Assembly: GCA_025934595.1 (NCBI GenBank)
Contig: JAICXU010000160.1
Location: 1-7,024, forward strand
Direction of reading: 5' to 3'
From: Polyangiaceae bacterium
Lineage (GTDB): Bacteria > Myxococcota_A > Polyangia > Polyangiales > Polyangiaceae
DNA length: 7,024 nt
Position 1 is the stretch's first letter. Each line of letters begins with the position of its first letter. The notes below the pieces were generated by a model. The model was not told the DNA's origin and made no database searches. It saw only the letters and a list, made by a program, of their open reading frames with translations. Positions 5,987 through 7,024 of this stretch are shown in pieces. Made by a program: the position numbers and the translations under genes.

Positions 5987-7024
5987 TCACACCGACGCGA
6001 GCGGATCGGGCGAAACGGGCTCGGAGGCCGGCTTTTTGCGCGCCGCGCGTCTCGCCATCCACGTGTGTGCAAACACCAAAACCGAAGGCAAGCGCACGCG
6101 GGAAAGGAGGGCGAGCGACAACGCTCCGCCGATGACGACCGTGGCGAGCGGCTTCTGCGTCTGCGCACCGATGCCGTTCGAAAGCGCGGCGGGCATGAGA
6201 CCGAGCGTCGACACGAGACACGTCATGAGCTCGGGCCGGAACCGCTTGTCGCCGGCTTCGCGTGCGGCATCGACGATGGAGAGCCGCTCGATTTCACGCG
6301 AGCGCTGGAAGTACGTCACGACCAAGATCGCGTCTTGGATCGCGATGCCGAAAATGAAGATGAAGCCCATCGCCGCCGACACGGAAAAATTCAGCCGCGT
6401 GATGAGCAGCGCAATGACGCCTCCGGCGCATGCAACGGGGATCGAGATGAGCACGATCACCGTGTCGACCGCGTTCTTCACGGCCGCGAACACGAGCAGG
6501 CCGATCAGAAGGAGCGTGAGCGGGATGATGAACGCGAGACGACCGACCGCGTCTTTGAGCTCGTTGAACTCCCCTCCCCATTCGAGATGGGAGTCGTACG
6601 GCAGATGCACACTGTCGCCGATCTTCTTTTTCGCGTCCGCGATGGTGGACGTGAGATCGCGCCCGCGCACCGAGAATTTCACGGGAACGTAACGTCGCCC
6701 GTCTTCGCGGAAGATGACCGACGGACCGTCTTCGAGCGTGACGCTCGCGATTTGTCCGAGCGGAACGACGGCGCCCGAAGGGGTCGGCACCGTGAGCTCG
6801 CGAATGTCCTCGAGTGATTTCCGGTATGGCTCGAGCCAGCGCACCGTGAGATCGAAATGTTTTTCTCCTTCGAAGACCTGCGTGACCGCCTTTCCGCCGA
6901 TCGCCGCCTCGACGACGTTCTCGACGTCGCCCGTGTTGAGCCCATACCGTGCGCATGCGACGCGATCGGGAGTGATCTTCACGCTCGGCTGTCCGAGCGA
7001 ATGGAACATGCCGAGGTCTTTCAC
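5987..7024 (-). CDS. CusA/CzcA-type heavy-metal efflux RND transporter, C-terminal part (5'-truncated)
   Basis: The 345 residues seen are the C-terminal third of an inner-membrane proton-driven RND pump; the family is about 1030-1050 residues. The first codon, at the window edge, is GTG read as internal Val. KDLGMFHSLGQPSVKI followed by RVACARYGLNTGDVENVVEAAIGGKAVTQVFEGEKHFDL closely follows the CzcA/CusA docking-domain pattern. The periplasmic porter remainder (RYVPVKFSVRGRDL, LEWGGEF) ends near residue 155. Five membrane segments follow, TM8-TM12: about 163-183, 187-208, 215-237, 264-283 and 292-318. The conserved LMTCLVSTLGLMPAALSNGIG (267-286) is at TM11. The last ~27 residues are a basic, Pro-rich cytoplasmic tail. 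TM10 reads FGIAIQDAILVV, with Asp231 where related pumps usually have Asn, and TM12 has two Arg (309, 311). In the complete complex it would work with a periplasmic adaptor and an outer-membrane channel, neither in view. Monovalent versus divalent metal specificity cannot be judged, because the key TM4 region lies outside the window. Confidence 0.9.
   Translation of the reverse strand: MKDLGMFHSLGQPSVKITPDRVACARYGLNTGDVENVVEAAIGGKAVTQVFEGEKHFDLTVRWLEPYRKSLEDIRELTVPTPSGAVVPLGQIASVTLEDGPSVIFREDGRRYVPVKFSVRGRDLTSTIADAKKKIGDSVHLPYDSHLEWGGEFNELKDAVGRLAFIIPLTLLLIGLLVFAAVKNAVDTVIVLISIPVACAGGVIALLITRLNFSVSAAMGFIFIFGIAIQDAILVVTYFQRSREIERLSIVDAAREAGDKRFRPELMTCLVSTLGLMPAALSNGIGAQTQKPLATVVIGGALSLALLSRVRLPSVLVFAHTWMARRAARKKPASEPVSPDPLASV

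Noticed and set aside
7022..7024. GTG (minus strand) at the right edge as start of the RND gene
   Set aside because: It corresponds to the internal VKDLG motif of CzcA-type pumps; about two thirds of the protein must lie beyond the edge.
1..7024. tRNA/rRNA genes, CRISPR arrays, insertion sequences, phage or defence genes
   Set aside because: No array-like spaced repeats, transposase motifs or cloverleaf-like sequence were seen on either strand, and coding genes account for nearly all of the window.

Overview
The window is G+C-rich DNA from what looks like a member of the Myxococcota (Polyangia/Sandaracinus/Labilithrix-like). The evidence is the strong G/C third-position bias, which opens long antisense frames, and an Asp-rich, Cys-rich lipoprotein of a style common in that group. 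The taxonomic call is an inference from style, not from a marker gene.

There are two blocks that converge at about 3375-3393. The left block (plus strand, 2-3377) is a tightly packed three-gene operon. It starts with the 3' part of a beta-propeller-like protein of unknown function, followed by two M16-family zinc-protease-like proteins. Both junctions overlap (1 base at 721 and 4 bases at 2079-2082), so the genes are probably translationally coupled. The first M16 protein keeps the zinc site (HxxEH plus a distal Glu) but has Ala at both positions of the substrate-binding Arg/Tyr pair. The second has lost the zinc site (RVTTR) but keeps the Arg/Tyr pair. Together they look like one obligate heterodimeric peptidase.

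The right block (minus strand, 7024-3391, read right to left) starts with the C-terminal third of a CusA/CzcA-type RND efflux pump, cut by the window edge. A 112-bp spacer separates it from a Cys-rich lipoprotein with four C-x5-C units. A 42-bp spacer with a 9-bp direct repeat then leads to a stand-alone biotin carboxylase subunit (accC type). The last two could be co-transcribed, but their functions have no obvious link. No biotin carrier protein or carboxyltransferase is in view.

The M16 and biotin carboxylase genes converge with only 13 bp between their stops. The two stop codons lie in opposite arms of one perfect 6-bp inverted repeat, next to a second hairpin. No RNA genes, CRISPR arrays, insertion sequences or phage genes were seen, and no gene-free stretch exceeds 112 bp. 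Nothing is a clear new system. The propeller plus split-function M16 pair and the Cys-repeat lipoprotein are the most worthwhile items.
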